Source of the DNA: Arthrobacter horti
GTDB lineage: Bacteria > Actinomycetota > Actinomycetes > Actinomycetales > Micrococcaceae
Direction of reading: 5' to 3'
Assembly (NCBI RefSeq): GCF_030731045.1
Contig: NZ_JAVALS010000004.1
Coordinates: 186,001-250,000, forward strand
Length of the DNA: 64,000 nt
Position numbers and translations under genes: made by a program. Of the stretch, positions 32,514 through 41,499 are shown one piece after another. Under the pieces are notes generated by a model. That model was not told the DNA's origin, did no database searches, and saw only the letters and a list, made by a program, of their open reading frames with translations. Position 1 is the stretch's first letter; each line of letters begins with the position of its first letter.

Positions 32514-34568
32514 TCAGCCGCAGGCTGTGACCTTGAAGAGCCGTGCGCTCCCGACGGACTTGATCAGTTCCATCCCCGGGGCGGATCCGGAGGTCAGGTC
32601 TCTGGTTCCTTCCAGCGGCTCGGGGCGGGGCGTGATCTCGCGTGCACCGAAGTCAAGCGCGTAGTGCGCATTCTCCTTCTTGATCAACGAGCAGACCTTC
32701 GGGTTGTAAGCGGCCTCATCCCAGTGGTCGATCAAGTACTGCTCGTCCGGGCTGCGGACGCCGAAGATGTGCGGTTCCAGGACGTGGATACCGGTGAAGG
32801 CATAGGTCAGTGAGGCTCCCGTGCGGGGGTTGCCCACCAGCACCTCCCCAAGAGGCACCAGGCCGGGCAGCTGCTTGATCAGGGTCAGTTCGTCCGTGCT
32901 CACCAGGCTGTTGTCATTGGTGATCGCGAAGGCCGTCGAGATGCGATCCTGCACCGCGTTCAGTGAGCCGCCCTGACCGAGCAGGCCCACCACCAGCGTC
33001 GCCAGCACCGGAATGACGGCTGCCACGCGCGCCGGCATGGAGCCGGCCATCCTGGTCAGCTTCTGACGGGATCTGGTCACGGGGAGTCCGGCGTTGCCAC
33101 TGGAGGATTCACGCTTCGCATAGACCAGCCAGCCGTGCAGGCGTCCCAGCATCCAGTCCGCGCCGAGAGCCACGACCGGAAGAGTCACAATCGGCAGCAA
33201 GGCCGCGAGACGGAAGGAATCGTTGTACCAGACTCCCGTCATGAAGTCGCGGAACGCCCCGGCGGGCCAGGAGGAGACGATCACGTACAGGAGGCCGCCG
33301 ATGGCGTACATGGCTGCCACCCACCACAGCCGGGTGAAGTTCCGCGAGATCACGTAAAGTCCGAAAAGGGTCAGAATGGCGATGACCCAGGCGATGGTGC
33401 TCCCCATGGGAGCGCTCGTGAGGACCTCTCCGATGGCGCGGGCATTGGTCTGGAACCCCGTCCAGCCTGCCGCCGCCGGCCGGGCCTTCACCCAGACCAC
33501 CAGTCCGACCACCGCATACATGACCACCAGACCCAGCCGGCCGATGAGGGTCCTGGTCACGATCTCCTGACGGCGCCAGGCGAAGAAGCTCCGGAACAGC
33601 ACGGCCACCACGATGGGTGCGCCGAAAGCCATCAGGGCCACCAGCGCGCTCGGGTGCGCCAGCGCCAGACCAGGGGCTGTGACCGCGAAGAGGATCAGCG
33701 CAGGCCACTGCAGCTTCAGCTCGGTCTGGGTGGCTCCTGTGCCCTCGATGAGCAGTCCGAGGCACGCGGGAAGAAGCGCCAGAGCGGCGTGGTTCGGATA
33801 GAGGACGCCCCACCCGACCATGAGATAGGGGAACCCACTGAAAGCCGCGGAGAGGACGCCGGTGGCGAGCAGACCGAGGGGACGCATCCCGATGATGCGG
33901 GAGACAAGGAAGATGCAGGAGAGGGGCCAGATCACGGCGCCGAGCAGGATGGTGACCCAGTTCACCGCGACCGTGATGCTCGGTGCGCCGAGCATGAAGA
34001 CCAGGGCCATCACGGCGTGCATGCCCACCGGGTACATGCCGCGGGACGCCTCGGTCAGGTTTCCGATCGTCGCGGTGTTGGCGCTCTGGGTGTCCGCGAT
34101 GAAGCGGACGGCGTTCAGATGGTAGATGTTGTCGAACGTCTCAGAGAACGAGTCCGCATGACCGAAGCCCGTCATGTAGCGGTAGCCGATGATCGCCGCG
34201 GGGACGAGCACCGCCAGCGGCAGGATCAGCCGGGTGAGAGCCCGCCCGAGATTCATGCTCTGCAGCGCGCCGTTGTGCTGGGGCACCAGACGGGTCACGG
34301 GAGCGCCGCGCCACTTCAGGAACCACCGGATGGCGAGCACCAGCAACGTCAGGATCACTGTCAGCGCGGCGATGCTCACCGGGTTGAACGGGATGTGGGC
34401 GTATCCGAAGACGACGCCGGCGCAGGCCACCACTGTGGCGGTCACCGGGGCGGCCAGGGCCGCCAAATTCAGGCCGCGGACGCCGGCTGCGATCAAGAGG
34501 GCTAGCCCGGGAATGGCGTAGACCGCCAATGAGAGCGCTAGCGTTGGGAGGGTTTCCCACCAGGACAT
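32514..34568 (-). CDS. DUF6541-family polytopic membrane protein (probable GT-C glycosyltransferase)
   Basis: The 684-residue protein has about 14 hydrophobic segments over residues 1-530 and a C-terminal external domain (about 540-684). I recognise the DUF6541 type, which is common in actinobacterial envelope loci. GT-C transferases use polyprenyl-phosphate sugars and often have an acidic residue in the first external loop; here FGHADSFSETFDNIYHLNAV is a candidate. The divergent GT2 gene encodes a polyprenyl-phosphate glycosyltransferase-like enzyme that could supply such a donor. AGGAG precedes the ATG. The family function is not experimentally established to my knowledge. Confidence 0.7.
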   Translation of the reverse strand: MSWWETLPTLALSLAVYAIPGLALLIAAGVRGLNLAALAAPVTATVVACAGVVFGYAHIPFNPVSIAALTVILTLLVLAIRWFLKWRGAPVTRLVPQHNGALQSMNLGRALTRLILPLAVLVPAAIIGYRYMTGFGHADSFSETFDNIYHLNAVRFIADTQSANTATIGNLTEASRGMYPVGMHAVMALVFMLGAPSITVAVNWVTILLGAVIWPLSCIFLVSRIIGMRPLGLLATGVLSAAFSGFPYLMVGWGVLYPNHAALALLPACLGLLIEGTGATQTELKLQWPALILFAVTAPGLALAHPSALVALMAFGAPIVVAVLFRSFFAWRRQEIVTRTLIGRLGLVVMYAVVGLVVWVKARPAAAGWTGFQTNARAIGEVLTSAPMGSTIAWVIAILTLFGLYVISRNFTRLWWVAAMYAIGGLLYVIVSSWPAGAFRDFMTGVWYNDSFRLAALLPIVTLPVVALGADWMLGRLHGWLVYAKRESSSGNAGLPVTRSRQKLTRMAGSMPARVAAVIPVLATLVVGLLGQGGSLNAVQDRISTAFAITNDNSLVSTDELTLIKQLPGLVPLGEVLVGNPRTGASLTYAFTGIHVLEPHIFGVRSPDEQYLIDHWDEAAYNPKVCSLIKKENAHYALDFGAREITPRPEPLEGTRDLTSGSAPGMELIKSVGSARLFKVTACG

Positions 34569-34640
34569 GAATCAACTCCTACTAATCGCACTAAGACTAC
34601 TAGGACTGAGGTCGGAGAACCCTGTGACACGGGCGACCCG

Positions 34641-34657
34641 GAGCCGGTCCGGCTCCA
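34641..34657. promoter_or_regulatory. 17-bp palindrome in a divergent promoter
   Basis: GGAGCCGG-T-CCGGCTCC has perfect 8-bp arms and lies at the expected -35 region of the TATAGT promoter. It could be an operator. Confidence 0.35.
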
Positions 34658-34666
34658 GTCTGTTGA

Positions 34667-34672
34667 TATAGT
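34667..34672 (+). promoter_or_regulatory. Putative -10 box TATAGT, leaderless promoter
   Basis: TATAGT ends eight bases before the ATG at 34681, which puts transcription start at or beside that codon. This supports the second ATG as the start of the GT2 gene. Confidence 0.5.
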
Positions 34673-34680
34673 TCATGATC

Positions 34681-35454
34681 ATGGGTAACTCGCGGCAATC
34701 CAGCGTGCTCATCATCATGCCCGCGTGGAACGAAGCCGCAGTCATCGGTCAGACGGTCCGCACAGTGCTGAGAGAGAGCCCGCAGTACGACATCCTCGTC
34801 GTGGACGACGGATCAACTGACGGGACCCCCCGCCTCGCGGCGGAGGCCGGTGCGGAGGTGCTTCGCCTCCCCTTCAATCTGGGCGTGGGCGGCGCCATGA
34901 GGGCCGGTTTCAAGTACGCCGTCCGGCACGGTTACTCGGCGGTCATCCAGGTCGATTCCGACGGCCAGCACGATCCCAAGGACATCGATCGGGTGCTGGC
35001 AGGCCTGGAGACGGCCGACATCTCGATCGGCGCCCGTTTCGCCGGCCGTGGCAGCTACCAGGCCAGCGGGCCGCGCAAGTGGGCCATGGGCCTGCTCGCC
35101 AAGGTGATCTCACGGGTCGCCAAGACCGAGCTGACGGATGTGACCTCCGGATTCCGTGCGGCCAACGAACGAGCCGTGCGTCAGTATATTTCGCATTTCC
35201 CGGCCGAGTACCTGGGTGACACCGTGGATTCCCTTGTCGTGGCCCTCAAGTCGGGTTACACCGTGACCCAGGTCCCCGTTGAGATGAAGGCACGGCAGGC
35301 CGGCACCCCCAGCCAGGGGCCGGTCAAGTCCACGATCTATCTCGCCCGGTCCGGACTGGTTCTCTGTTTCGCCCTGGCCAGGCGCCGGACCCGCACATCG
35401 GCCGAAGTGCAGAGCCCGTCCTCGGGCGACATCGCTGGGGAAGGGATCGCCTGA
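34681..35454 (+). CDS. GT2 glycosyltransferase, dolichol-phosphate-mannose-synthase-like
   Basis: This is a 257-residue GT-A enzyme with IIMPAWNEAAVIGQTV, VVDDGSTDGT, the Asp-rich VIQVDSDGQHDP and GARFAGRG. The pattern is of polyprenyl-phosphate sugar synthases (DPM1/ArnC-like). It probably makes a polyprenyl-phosphate-linked sugar for GT-C enzymes such as the divergent DUF6541 protein. No C-terminal membrane helices are visible; the next gene (DUF2304) is a small membrane protein and could anchor it. The start at 34681 fits a leaderless transcript; another ATG is six bases earlier. Confidence 0.83.
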   Translation: MGNSRQSSVLIIMPAWNEAAVIGQTVRTVLRESPQYDILVVDDGSTDGTPRLAAEAGAEVLRLPFNLGVGGAMRAGFKYAVRHGYSAVIQVDSDGQHDPKDIDRVLAGLETADISIGARFAGRGSYQASGPRKWAMGLLAKVISRVAKTELTDVTSGFRAANERAVRQYISHFPAEYLGDTVDSLVVALKSGYTVTQVPVEMKARQAGTPSQGPVKSTIYLARSGLVLCFALARRRTRTSAEVQSPSSGDIAGEGIA

Positions 35455-35458
35455 AACA

Positions 35459-35854
35459 ATGAGTGTCACACTTCCCCTGGTCATCTCCATCGTCATGGTG
35501 GTGGTGGTTCTGACGATGCTCCGCAACGGACGGCTGCGCGAGAAGTACGCCATCCTGTGGCTCATCATCGGGACCCTGACGATCATCCTGGGCGTTTTCC
35601 CCGGGCTCCTGAGCTGGGCGGCCGGACTGGTCGGCATCGTCGTCCCGGTCAATCTGCTCTTCGCCCTCTCGATCCTCCTGCTGGTGGGCGTCGGCCTGCA
35701 CGTTTCCAGAGAGCTGACCATCCTCGAGGACGAGACCCGCATCCTCGCCGAAGAAGTGGCCATCCTGCGCGCTGCCGTGGATGACCTCAGCCGGGAGGCC
35801 CGCACTGGCGGAGTCACCGGATCACCCTCCGTAACCCCCGACAATGACGAATGA
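35459..35854 (+). CDS. DUF2304 small membrane protein
   Basis: The 131-residue protein has three membrane helices (about residues 5-22, 32-50, 58-80) and then an acidic coiled-coil-like segment (SRELTILEDETRILAEEVAI). It matches the DUF2304 family, which is nearly always next to a DPM1-like GT2 gene, as here with a four-base gap. A likely role is as membrane partner of that enzyme, but this is inference from context. Confidence 0.78.
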   Translation: MSVTLPLVISIVMVVVVLTMLRNGRLREKYAILWLIIGTLTIILGVFPGLLSWAAGLVGIVVPVNLLFALSILLLVGVGLHVSRELTILEDETRILAEEVAILRAAVDDLSREARTGGVTGSPSVTPDNDE

Positions 35855-35867
35855 AGAGAGCTCACCA

Positions 35868-36764
35868 GTGACCATTGATGTCATGCTGCCGTACTACGGC
35901 GACGTTGCGATGATGAAGGCGGCTGTGGAGTCTGTCCTTGCACAGGAAGACCGTGACTTCCGCCTGACGATCGTCGACGACGGCTACCCGGATGAGAGCC
36001 TGCCCGCCTACTTCAACGGCCTGGTCGAGGGCGACGAGCGTGTGCGGTACTACCGCAACGAGACGAACCTCGGCGCTAATGGCAACTACAAGAAGTGCAT
36101 CGGCCTGGTGGAGCACGACATCGTGGTCATCATGGGCGCCGACGACATCATGCTGCCGAATTACCTCGGCACGGTCCGCAAGGCGTTCTCCGACCCGTCC
36201 GTGAGCATCGTCCAGCCCGGCGTCGAGGTCATCGATGAGAACGGCAAGGTCTACGAGCCGCTCGGCGACAAGGTCAAGTCCTACCTGCGTCACAAGCTGG
36301 TGGGTGGCAGCAGCGAGGCCGTCGTCGAGGGCGAGGCCATCGCCGAGAGCCTGATGGTGGGGGACTGGCTGTACTTCCCTTCCGTCGCCTGGCGCGCGGA
36401 CTCCGTGAAGACCCACGACTTCCGTCCCCAGTACAACGTGGTCCAGGACCTCGCGCTCGCCACGGATATCATTCTCTCCGGCGGCCGGATGGCCGTCGTC
36501 TCCACGGTCTGCTTCCAGTACCGCCGCCACCGCGAATCGGACTCCTCCGTCCGCGCCCTCGACGGCCGCCGCTTCGCCGAAGAGCGTGCGTTCTTCGACG
36601 AATGCGTCCGCGACTTCAGTGCCAAGGGCTGGACCAGCGCGACCCGCTCCGCGAAGTGGCACCTGACCTCTCGCCTGAACGCGGCGTCGCTGACCCCCAA
36701 GGTCATCCAGAAGCGCATGTGGCCCGGTCTGCGGAAGCTGGCCGTGCACGCCGTCCGCCCCTGA
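35868..36764 (+). CDS. GT2 family glycosyltransferase
   Basis: A 298-residue enzyme with a GT-A fold: VMLPYYGDVAMMKAAVESVL, IVDDGYPDESLP, NETNLGANGNYKKCI and the metal-binding MGADDIMLPNY. The C-terminal part has FQYRRHRESDSS, often seen in capsule and rhamnan-type transferases. The donor sugar cannot be read from sequence. I prefer the GTG at 35868, which follows GAAGAGAG; an ATG at 35844 overlaps the DUF2304 gene and has no ribosome site. It is third in an apparent operon with the DPM1-like GT2 and DUF2304 genes. Confidence 0.83.
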   Translation: MTIDVMLPYYGDVAMMKAAVESVLAQEDRDFRLTIVDDGYPDESLPAYFNGLVEGDERVRYYRNETNLGANGNYKKCIGLVEHDIVVIMGADDIMLPNYLGTVRKAFSDPSVSIVQPGVEVIDENGKVYEPLGDKVKSYLRHKLVGGSSEAVVEGEAIAESLMVGDWLYFPSVAWRADSVKTHDFRPQYNVVQDLALATDIILSGGRMAVVSTVCFQYRRHRESDSSVRALDGRRFAEERAFFDECVRDFSAKGWTSATRSAKWHLTSRLNAASLTPKVIQKRMWPGLRKLAVHAVRP

Positions 36765-36791
36765 GCCGACGGGGCACATAGGTCCCGGTGC

Positions 36792-36797
36792 TAGGCT
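36792..36797 (+). promoter_or_regulatory. Putative -10 box TAGGCT with downstream hairpin
   Basis: TAGGCT sits about 100 bases before the next start codon. An imperfect hairpin with a TTTT loop (36809-36836) lies in the predicted leader. No convincing -35 is visible. Confidence 0.35.
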
Positions 36798-36899
36798 TGG
36801 CTGGCCCGGGGCCGGCCACCTTTTGGTGAGCGGCCCTGCGCCCACTGACAAGGCATTGCTCATCACCTGCATCGACGCTCCTGGAGGCCCCCGACTCAT

Positions 36900-37937
36900 A
36901 TGGATATCCAGAACCACTACTACGGCCACTCGGCGGTTTTCGCCCGTTACTGTGGGCTGACCAGGCTCCGGCATGTCGCCGGACTGATCCAGCACGGCTG
37001 GACCGTGAGCAGCCCGGTCACGGCTCAGTTCGGGGACTTCGCCAGTTGGGGGCCGCAGAGGCGCAGGCTTTCCTGGACCAGCCGGTCCAGGGCCTGGAGT
37101 CCAAGTGAACCTGGAAACTTCTTTGAGGACGGGACTCCCATGCTGGATGCCGTCGGGGCCCCGTATCTCTACCTTCTGGAGAGCGCACGAGCGAGTAGTG
37201 CCGTGCCGGGGAAGGGTGAGAAGACCCTCGTCCTGCCCCTGCACGGCACAGCTCTGCTGAAGGTGGACGGCGATCACCGGGCATATGCCCGGCAGGTCCG
37301 TGAGAAGGAGGGCCCGGCGGCCGTCTCCTTGCACATCGACGATCTCGACAACCGGGAGATCGTCGATGCATGGGCGGAGGAAGGCCATGAGATCGTCAGC
37401 GCCGGCGACCGTCGCGACCCTCAGTTCATCGGCAGGATTCTCTGGATGATGTCCAGTGCGCCGCGTGTGGTGTCCAACCGGCTTTCGACGGCGATCCTCT
37501 ACGCCAGTGCCACAGGTGCCGACGTGGCACTGTACGGACCTGACTTCAAGCTGGGCAGGAACGCTCACGCCGATCCGGGCCGGGTCATGCGGGACCACTG
37601 GCCTGAATTCTACGATCCGTCCACCTCGCAGTCGGTGCTGCGCAAGCTCGCTGACGCTGAGCTGGGCAAGGACGACATGCGCAGCCCCGAGGATCTTAAG
37701 CGTCTGCTGGGCTGGGACGGCAGCACCGCAGGTCCGTTCTTCGAATATTGGCTCAGCGGCCCCGTCACCAAGGCCCAGATGGTCCTGGGGCTCAAGGAGC
37801 TTCCCGAGGGGGCCCATGCCACCGAGGCCGGACTGTCGCCGTGGCACTGGATCCGGAGCCCGTTCAAGCACCTTCCGTCGGCGTTGCCCAAGCTTCCCCC
37901 GTTGGCGGCGGCGGAGCCGATCCGTCCGGGGCGCTGA
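36900..37937 (+). CDS. Unknown protein beside the nonulosonate locus, candidate glycosyltransferase
   Basis: I do not recognise this 345-residue protein with confidence. It has no signal peptide or membrane helix. Visible blocks are HVAGLIQHGWTVSSPV (residues about 24-39), LVLPLHGTALLKVDGDHR (about 108-125), VSLHIDDLDNREIVDAW, SNRLSTAILYASATGADVALYGP (about 190-212) and DHWPEFYDP. The HG-W near the N-terminus and the later SNR...T-ILYA...A-VALYGP block recall the two-domain GT-B layout of surface-glycan transferases. In this position a nonulosonic-acid transferase is an attractive but unproven guess. GGAGG lies 12 bases before the ATG. It converges on the PtmA-like gene with a strong hairpin between them. 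Confidence 0.5.
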   Translation: MDIQNHYYGHSAVFARYCGLTRLRHVAGLIQHGWTVSSPVTAQFGDFASWGPQRRRLSWTSRSRAWSPSEPGNFFEDGTPMLDAVGAPYLYLLESARASSAVPGKGEKTLVLPLHGTALLKVDGDHRAYARQVREKEGPAAVSLHIDDLDNREIVDAWAEEGHEIVSAGDRRDPQFIGRILWMMSSAPRVVSNRLSTAILYASATGADVALYGPDFKLGRNAHADPGRVMRDHWPEFYDPSTSQSVLRKLADAELGKDDMRSPEDLKRLLGWDGSTAGPFFEYWLSGPVTKAQMVLGLKELPEGAHATEAGLSPWHWIRSPFKHLPSALPKLPPLAAAEPIRPGR

Positions 37938-37952
37938 CCGCCCGGACGGATC
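37919..37952. terminator. Bidirectional hairpin with the stop codon in its loop
   Basis: GATCCGTCCGGG (37919-37930) and CCCGGACGGATC (37941-37952) form a perfect 12-bp stem. The 10-base loop contains the TGA of the upstream gene. It separates two convergent genes. Confidence 0.7.
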
Positions 37953-37964
37953 ACCTGCGGGGTA

Positions 37965-38759
37965 CTACCAGGCGCTCCACCCGCCGTCGACGGCGATCGT
38001 CTGGCCGGTGACGTACCGGGAGGCGTCCGAGGCGAGCCAGACGGCGACGCCGCGGAAGTCGTCTTCCGTGGCCATCCGGCCCAGCGGGGTCAGCTTCTCG
38101 TAGCGTTCGGTGAAGCTTTCATCCTGCCCGCGGGCGATGCCGCCCGGGGCGAAGGCGTTGACCCGCACACGCGGGGCGAGCACGGTGGACAGATAACGCG
38201 TGAGCTGGACGATGCCGCCCTTCGTGGCGCCGTATGCCGCGGGGTTTCCCATCCGGGTCCCCTCGTAGAGACCCATGTTCGGTCCCACCAGACCGTAGAT
38301 CGATGAGACGTTGATGATGGACCCTCCGGCGCTTCCGGAGAGCTTCGGCGCGAGCCGGCGGGCCAGTGAGAACGGGACTCGGAGGTTCAGTTCGGAGGCG
38401 AGGCTGAACGCGTCGTCACTCTGCTCCTCGAACGGCACGGCGTAGCCGGGCACGCCGGAGGTTCCGGTGAACGCCGCGTTGTTGATCAGGATGTCGAGAC
38501 GCTCACCCACCGCATCGGCCAGAATGGCCGTCCCATCGGCGTCGAGAAGATTCGACGGGATGCCCCGGGCCGGCACCCCATGACGGGCCGAAAGGTCCTC
38601 CGCCACCGCATGACAGGCGTCTGGGCTGATGTCGGAGATCAGGACTTCACAGCCCTGAGCGGCGAGCGCGTCCGCCAGGACGCTGCCAAGAGGCCCGGCG
38701 CCGCCGGTCACGAGGGCCCGGCGGCCCTCCAGGGAGAAGAGCTGATCCATCTGGCTCAT
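37965..38759 (-). CDS. ptmA: SDR oxidoreductase, PtmA-like
   Basis: A 264-residue short-chain dehydrogenase with cofactor motif VTGGAGPLGSVLADAL, NNAAFTG, catalytic serine in NVSSIYG and the YxxxK pair in YGATKGG. It ends with the usual GQTIAVDGGW. In Campylobacter, PtmA-type oxidoreductases sit in legionaminic-acid loci and are linked to early precursor steps; the exact reaction is uncertain. Here it overlaps the CMP-sugar synthetase gene by ATGA, next to a PtmF-like oxidoreductase. That context supports the name, but SDR enzymes are very similar and the substrate is inferred. Confidence 0.7.
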   Translation of the reverse strand: MSQMDQLFSLEGRRALVTGGAGPLGSVLADALAAQGCEVLISDISPDACHAVAEDLSARHGVPARGIPSNLLDADGTAILADAVGERLDILINNAAFTGTSGVPGYAVPFEEQSDDAFSLASELNLRVPFSLARRLAPKLSGSAGGSIINVSSIYGLVGPNMGLYEGTRMGNPAAYGATKGGIVQLTRYLSTVLAPRVRVNAFAPGGIARGQDESFTERYEKLTPLGRMATEDDFRGVAVWLASDASRYVTGQTIAVDGGWSAW

Positions 38760-39538
38760 GCGAGGCCTCCTGCGGCCGGGGTTCCGGTGGAATGGCCGGG
38801 AAGCGGAGCGAGCCCGGCGCTGACCACTGCCTCCACGAGGCGGAATTCGTGTTCGTCATCGATGCTGAATGCGCTGGTCTCCGGCACTTCGACGAAGCCA
38901 TGGCGGCCCTCGTCGAACCAGCTGTTCTCCAGGCGCCGGACGAAGGCGGCCGTCCAGACGTAGAAGCTTCCATTGATCCTCAGGAAACGCGGGACGTCCT
39001 GCCTCCGCACCACTCCGGTCCCCTCGCTCGAGTAGCGTTCCAGGACCGCGGAGTCGTCCCCGGAAGGCCGGACCCCGACCCAGGTGGGGTTGAAGAACGG
39101 CTCGGACACGGCGATCACGCCGTCCAGCCCGTCGGAGTCCCGGAGTTGCTCGATGGCCGCTCGCACGTCCTCGGCGTTCCGGGTGGGGCTCGTGGGATCG
39201 AGCAGCAGGACCATGTCGTAGCGGGTCCCGTCGATCTCCTCCATGGTGGTGAGGGCGTGCCGCAGGACGACACTCATCGGAGCCGTGTCGTCCGCCAGTT
39301 CCGCCGGCCGCTGGAAGGGGACGTCCGCACCGGCGGCGCGGGCCGCATCGGCGATGGCGGGATCGTCCGTTGAGACGATGCACCGCACATCGGGTCCCAG
39401 TTCCCGGGCCAGGGCCACCGAGTGGGCAAGAAGCGGCTTGCCCAGCAGCGGGCGGATGTTCTTGCCCGGAAGCCCCTTGGACCCTCCTCGCGCGGGAATG
39501 ACCGCGAGCACGCTCGGCCGGTGGAGGGTCTCATTCAT
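38756..39538 (-). CDS. legF: CMP-nonulosonate cytidylyltransferase (LegF/NeuA-like)
   Basis: This enzyme activates a nonulosonic acid with CTP to give the CMP-sugar used by transferases. The 260-residue protein has the family motif VIPARGGSKGLPGKNIRPL, then STDDPAIADAARAAGADVPF, LLLDPTSPTRNAEDV and a later INGSFYVW segment. The ATG at 39538 follows AAGGA by eight bases; one nine bases upstream is too close to that site. It overlaps the PtmA-like gene. With LegI, LegG, LegB and LegC nearby, legionaminic acid is the most likely substrate; Neu5Ac cannot be excluded from this protein alone. Confidence 0.83.
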   Translation of the reverse strand: MNETLHRPSVLAVIPARGGSKGLPGKNIRPLLGKPLLAHSVALARELGPDVRCIVSTDDPAIADAARAAGADVPFQRPAELADDTAPMSVVLRHALTTMEEIDGTRYDMVLLLDPTSPTRNAEDVRAAIEQLRDSDGLDGVIAVSEPFFNPTWVGVRPSGDDSAVLERYSSEGTGVVRRQDVPRFLRINGSFYVWTAAFVRRLENSWFDEGRHGFVEVPETSAFSIDDEHEFRLVEAVVSAGLAPLPGHSTGTPAAGGLA

Positions 39539-39589
39539 GGGGTGCATCCTTGTGACGGTTTCACATTGCCGCGGGCCTGGCCCGACGGA

Positions 39590-40675
39590 TCACCACACTA
39601 CCGGTTCGGTCCCGCCGGAGGCCGCAGCAGTGCGTGCAGCATCACAGACGGCGACGGCGGTGATCCCGTCAGCGAGGGACGCCGGGCGGAACCGGCTCAT
39701 CGAGTCGCCGGCGTCCAGCCCCGTGTGCTGCAGCACGGCCAGTGTCTGCCGTGCCAGGGCCGTGTCGACGTCGGCGTCCGCCGGGAAGACCTTCTCCTCC
39801 CGGGCGACTGTTCCGTCCTCCGGCCGTGGCCATTCGAGGACCACCCGGTTGGACACGACGTCCCAGCTCAGTGCACCTTCGGTGGTGGCGATGCGGATGC
39901 CGCGGGTCTTGACGGGGGAGACGTAGTCGAGGCGGAGCTGAACCGCGGCGGTGCCGTCCCATTGCAGATCCGCGGACTCCTCCGCTTCGATCCCCAGGAC
40001 CCCCGACCCGATACATGCACGGAGCGAGGATGGCGCCCCGAACAGGAGACACGGGTAGTCGATGTCGTGCACCAGGTCCCTGAGCACTCCGCCGTCCTCA
40101 TGCCGGGCCGAATAGCTCTCCCGGAAGTCGCGGTTCGGACGCCAGGACGGAAGCCAGGACTGGGACGTCACCTGAGCGCTCGTGACGCGGCCGAGACGGG
40201 GGAGCAGCTCATCGATCACCGCGAATCCCTGATGGAACCTCAGTGGCGCGCTCACGTACACGGTGTGCGCCCCGGGGTGGGCGCGGAGAACGGCGGAGTC
40301 CTCCACGGCCGGAGCCACGGGTTTCTCCAGGAGGATCGCGCCGGGAGCCTGTGCGAGAGCCTCCAGGGTGTCGGCGGCATGCCGGCGTGTGTCCGTCGCG
40401 ATGATCACCAGGTCCAGGGGCCCGTCCGGATAGCCCTCCACCACGGTCGCCGCCGGGGGGAGGTCCGGCCGGTCTTCGAGCCTCAGCCCGGCTCGCACCG
40501 GCCAGACGTACAGCCGTTCCACACCCAAGGCACCGAGAACACGCGCGTGCCGTGCGCCGATCGAACCAGTCCCCCTGACCAGTACGCGGAGTCCTCGTTC
40601 TCCGATGGGGGCCAGGGCCGGCTGCGGCACGGCTCCCGCAGCGGAAGAACGCCCCAAGTATGATGTGAAGGTCAT
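39590..40675 (-). CDS. ptmF: Gfo/Idh/MocA oxidoreductase, PtmF-like
   Basis: The 361-residue protein has a Rossmann motif (LVRGTGSIGARHARVLGALG), the EKP-type signature LLEKPVAP and a C-terminal Gfo/Idh/MocA alpha/beta domain (WDVVSNRVVLEWPRPEDG). Proteins of this kind accompany PtmA and LegF in legionaminic loci. The reaction is not known to me with certainty. No ribosome site precedes the ATG, but TAGATT lies seven bases before it, suggesting a leaderless mRNA. It is first in the minus-strand set ptmF-legF-ptmA, divergent from the other pathway genes. Confidence 0.68.
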   Translation of the reverse strand: MTFTSYLGRSSAAGAVPQPALAPIGERGLRVLVRGTGSIGARHARVLGALGVERLYVWPVRAGLRLEDRPDLPPAATVVEGYPDGPLDLVIIATDTRRHAADTLEALAQAPGAILLEKPVAPAVEDSAVLRAHPGAHTVYVSAPLRFHQGFAVIDELLPRLGRVTSAQVTSQSWLPSWRPNRDFRESYSARHEDGGVLRDLVHDIDYPCLLFGAPSSLRACIGSGVLGIEAEESADLQWDGTAAVQLRLDYVSPVKTRGIRIATTEGALSWDVVSNRVVLEWPRPEDGTVAREEKVFPADADVDTALARQTLAVLQHTGLDAGDSMSRFRPASLADGITAVAVCDAARTAAASGGTEPVVW

Positions 40676-40681
40676 CTGGCC

Positions 40682-40687
40682 AATCTA
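40682..40687 (-). promoter_or_regulatory. Putative -10 box TAGATT, leaderless promoter
   Basis: On the minus strand TAGATT is followed by six bases and the start ATG of the PtmF-like gene, as expected for transcription starting at the codon. No strong -35 is visible. Confidence 0.45.
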
Positions 40688-40797
40688 CGTTCTGAGGTGC
40701 TGCGGCGTTACATGGACATGCGGGATCGGATCCATGAAGCAGAAGGCCACATCCGCCGGACCGGCGTGACGGGGCCACGCACCATCGGAGGTGACGC

Positions 40798-41499
40798 ATG
40801 ACCGAATGGCTCATCCTCGGCGCTTCCGGCCACGCCCGGAGCCTGGCCTCCATCATCCGCGGCAGGGGTGAGCGGATCGCCGCCGTCTGCGACCAGGGCC
40901 TCACGCCCGGGCACAGCCAGGAGACGCAGGACGATCCGTCGCTGGAGGTCTTCCGGAATGCGGACGGGACGCTCCCTGAACTCTTCGACGACGATGACGA
41001 CGCGTTCGGCTTCGCCCGACGCGCCTCCTGCTCGGTCACCATCGGAGTCGGCGCCAACGCGATCCGCGCACGGATCGCGGCGCGGCTGCTCGCCGACGCG
41101 AGTCTGGTGCGGCTGTCCGAGCCCCTCCTGGCCGCCAGCGCGACCGTGGACGCCACCGCCGTCGTCGGGCGCTTCAGTCAAGTGGCCGAGCATGCGCACG
41201 TCGGTCCGCTGGCCCGCCTCGGAGACGCCGTGATCGTCAACACCGGTGCCATCGTGGAGCATGACTGCGTCGTGGGCGCCGGAAGCCACCTGGCGCCGGG
41301 GGCCGTGCTCCTCGGAGCCGCCTCGACCGGCCGGGGGGTCTTCATCGGCTCCGGGGCGAGGCTGCTTCCAGGGGTTGAGGCAGGCGATGACGCGATCCTC
41401 GGTGCCGGGGCCGTCGCGGTCCGTTCAATACCCGGTATGGCAACATATGTGGGAATCCCAGCCAGGCTACTGAGCCCGACGAAAGGCCACACACCGTGA
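40798..41499 (+). CDS. NeuD/PglD-like hexapeptide acetyltransferase
   Basis: A 233-residue enzyme with an N-terminal Rossmann-like domain (LILGASGHARSLASII) and a C-terminal left-handed beta helix of hexapeptide repeats that includes the catalytic-type histidine in VNTGAIVEHDCVVG. PglD/NeuD proteins acetylate an amino sugar using acetyl-CoA. In this locus it would act after LegC on the 4-amino sugar, the step called LegH in the pathway, or O-acetylate the finished nonulosonate. An unusual DDDDD run lies near residue 60. GGAGGTG precedes the ATG. The GTGA overlap couples it to legI. Confidence 0.78.
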   Translation: MTEWLILGASGHARSLASIIRGRGERIAAVCDQGLTPGHSQETQDDPSLEVFRNADGTLPELFDDDDDAFGFARRASCSVTIGVGANAIRARIAARLLADASLVRLSEPLLAASATVDATAVVGRFSQVAEHAHVGPLARLGDAVIVNTGAIVEHDCVVGAGSHLAPGAVLLGAASTGRGVFIGSGARLLPGVEAGDDAILGAGAVAVRSIPGMATYVGIPARLLSPTKGHTP

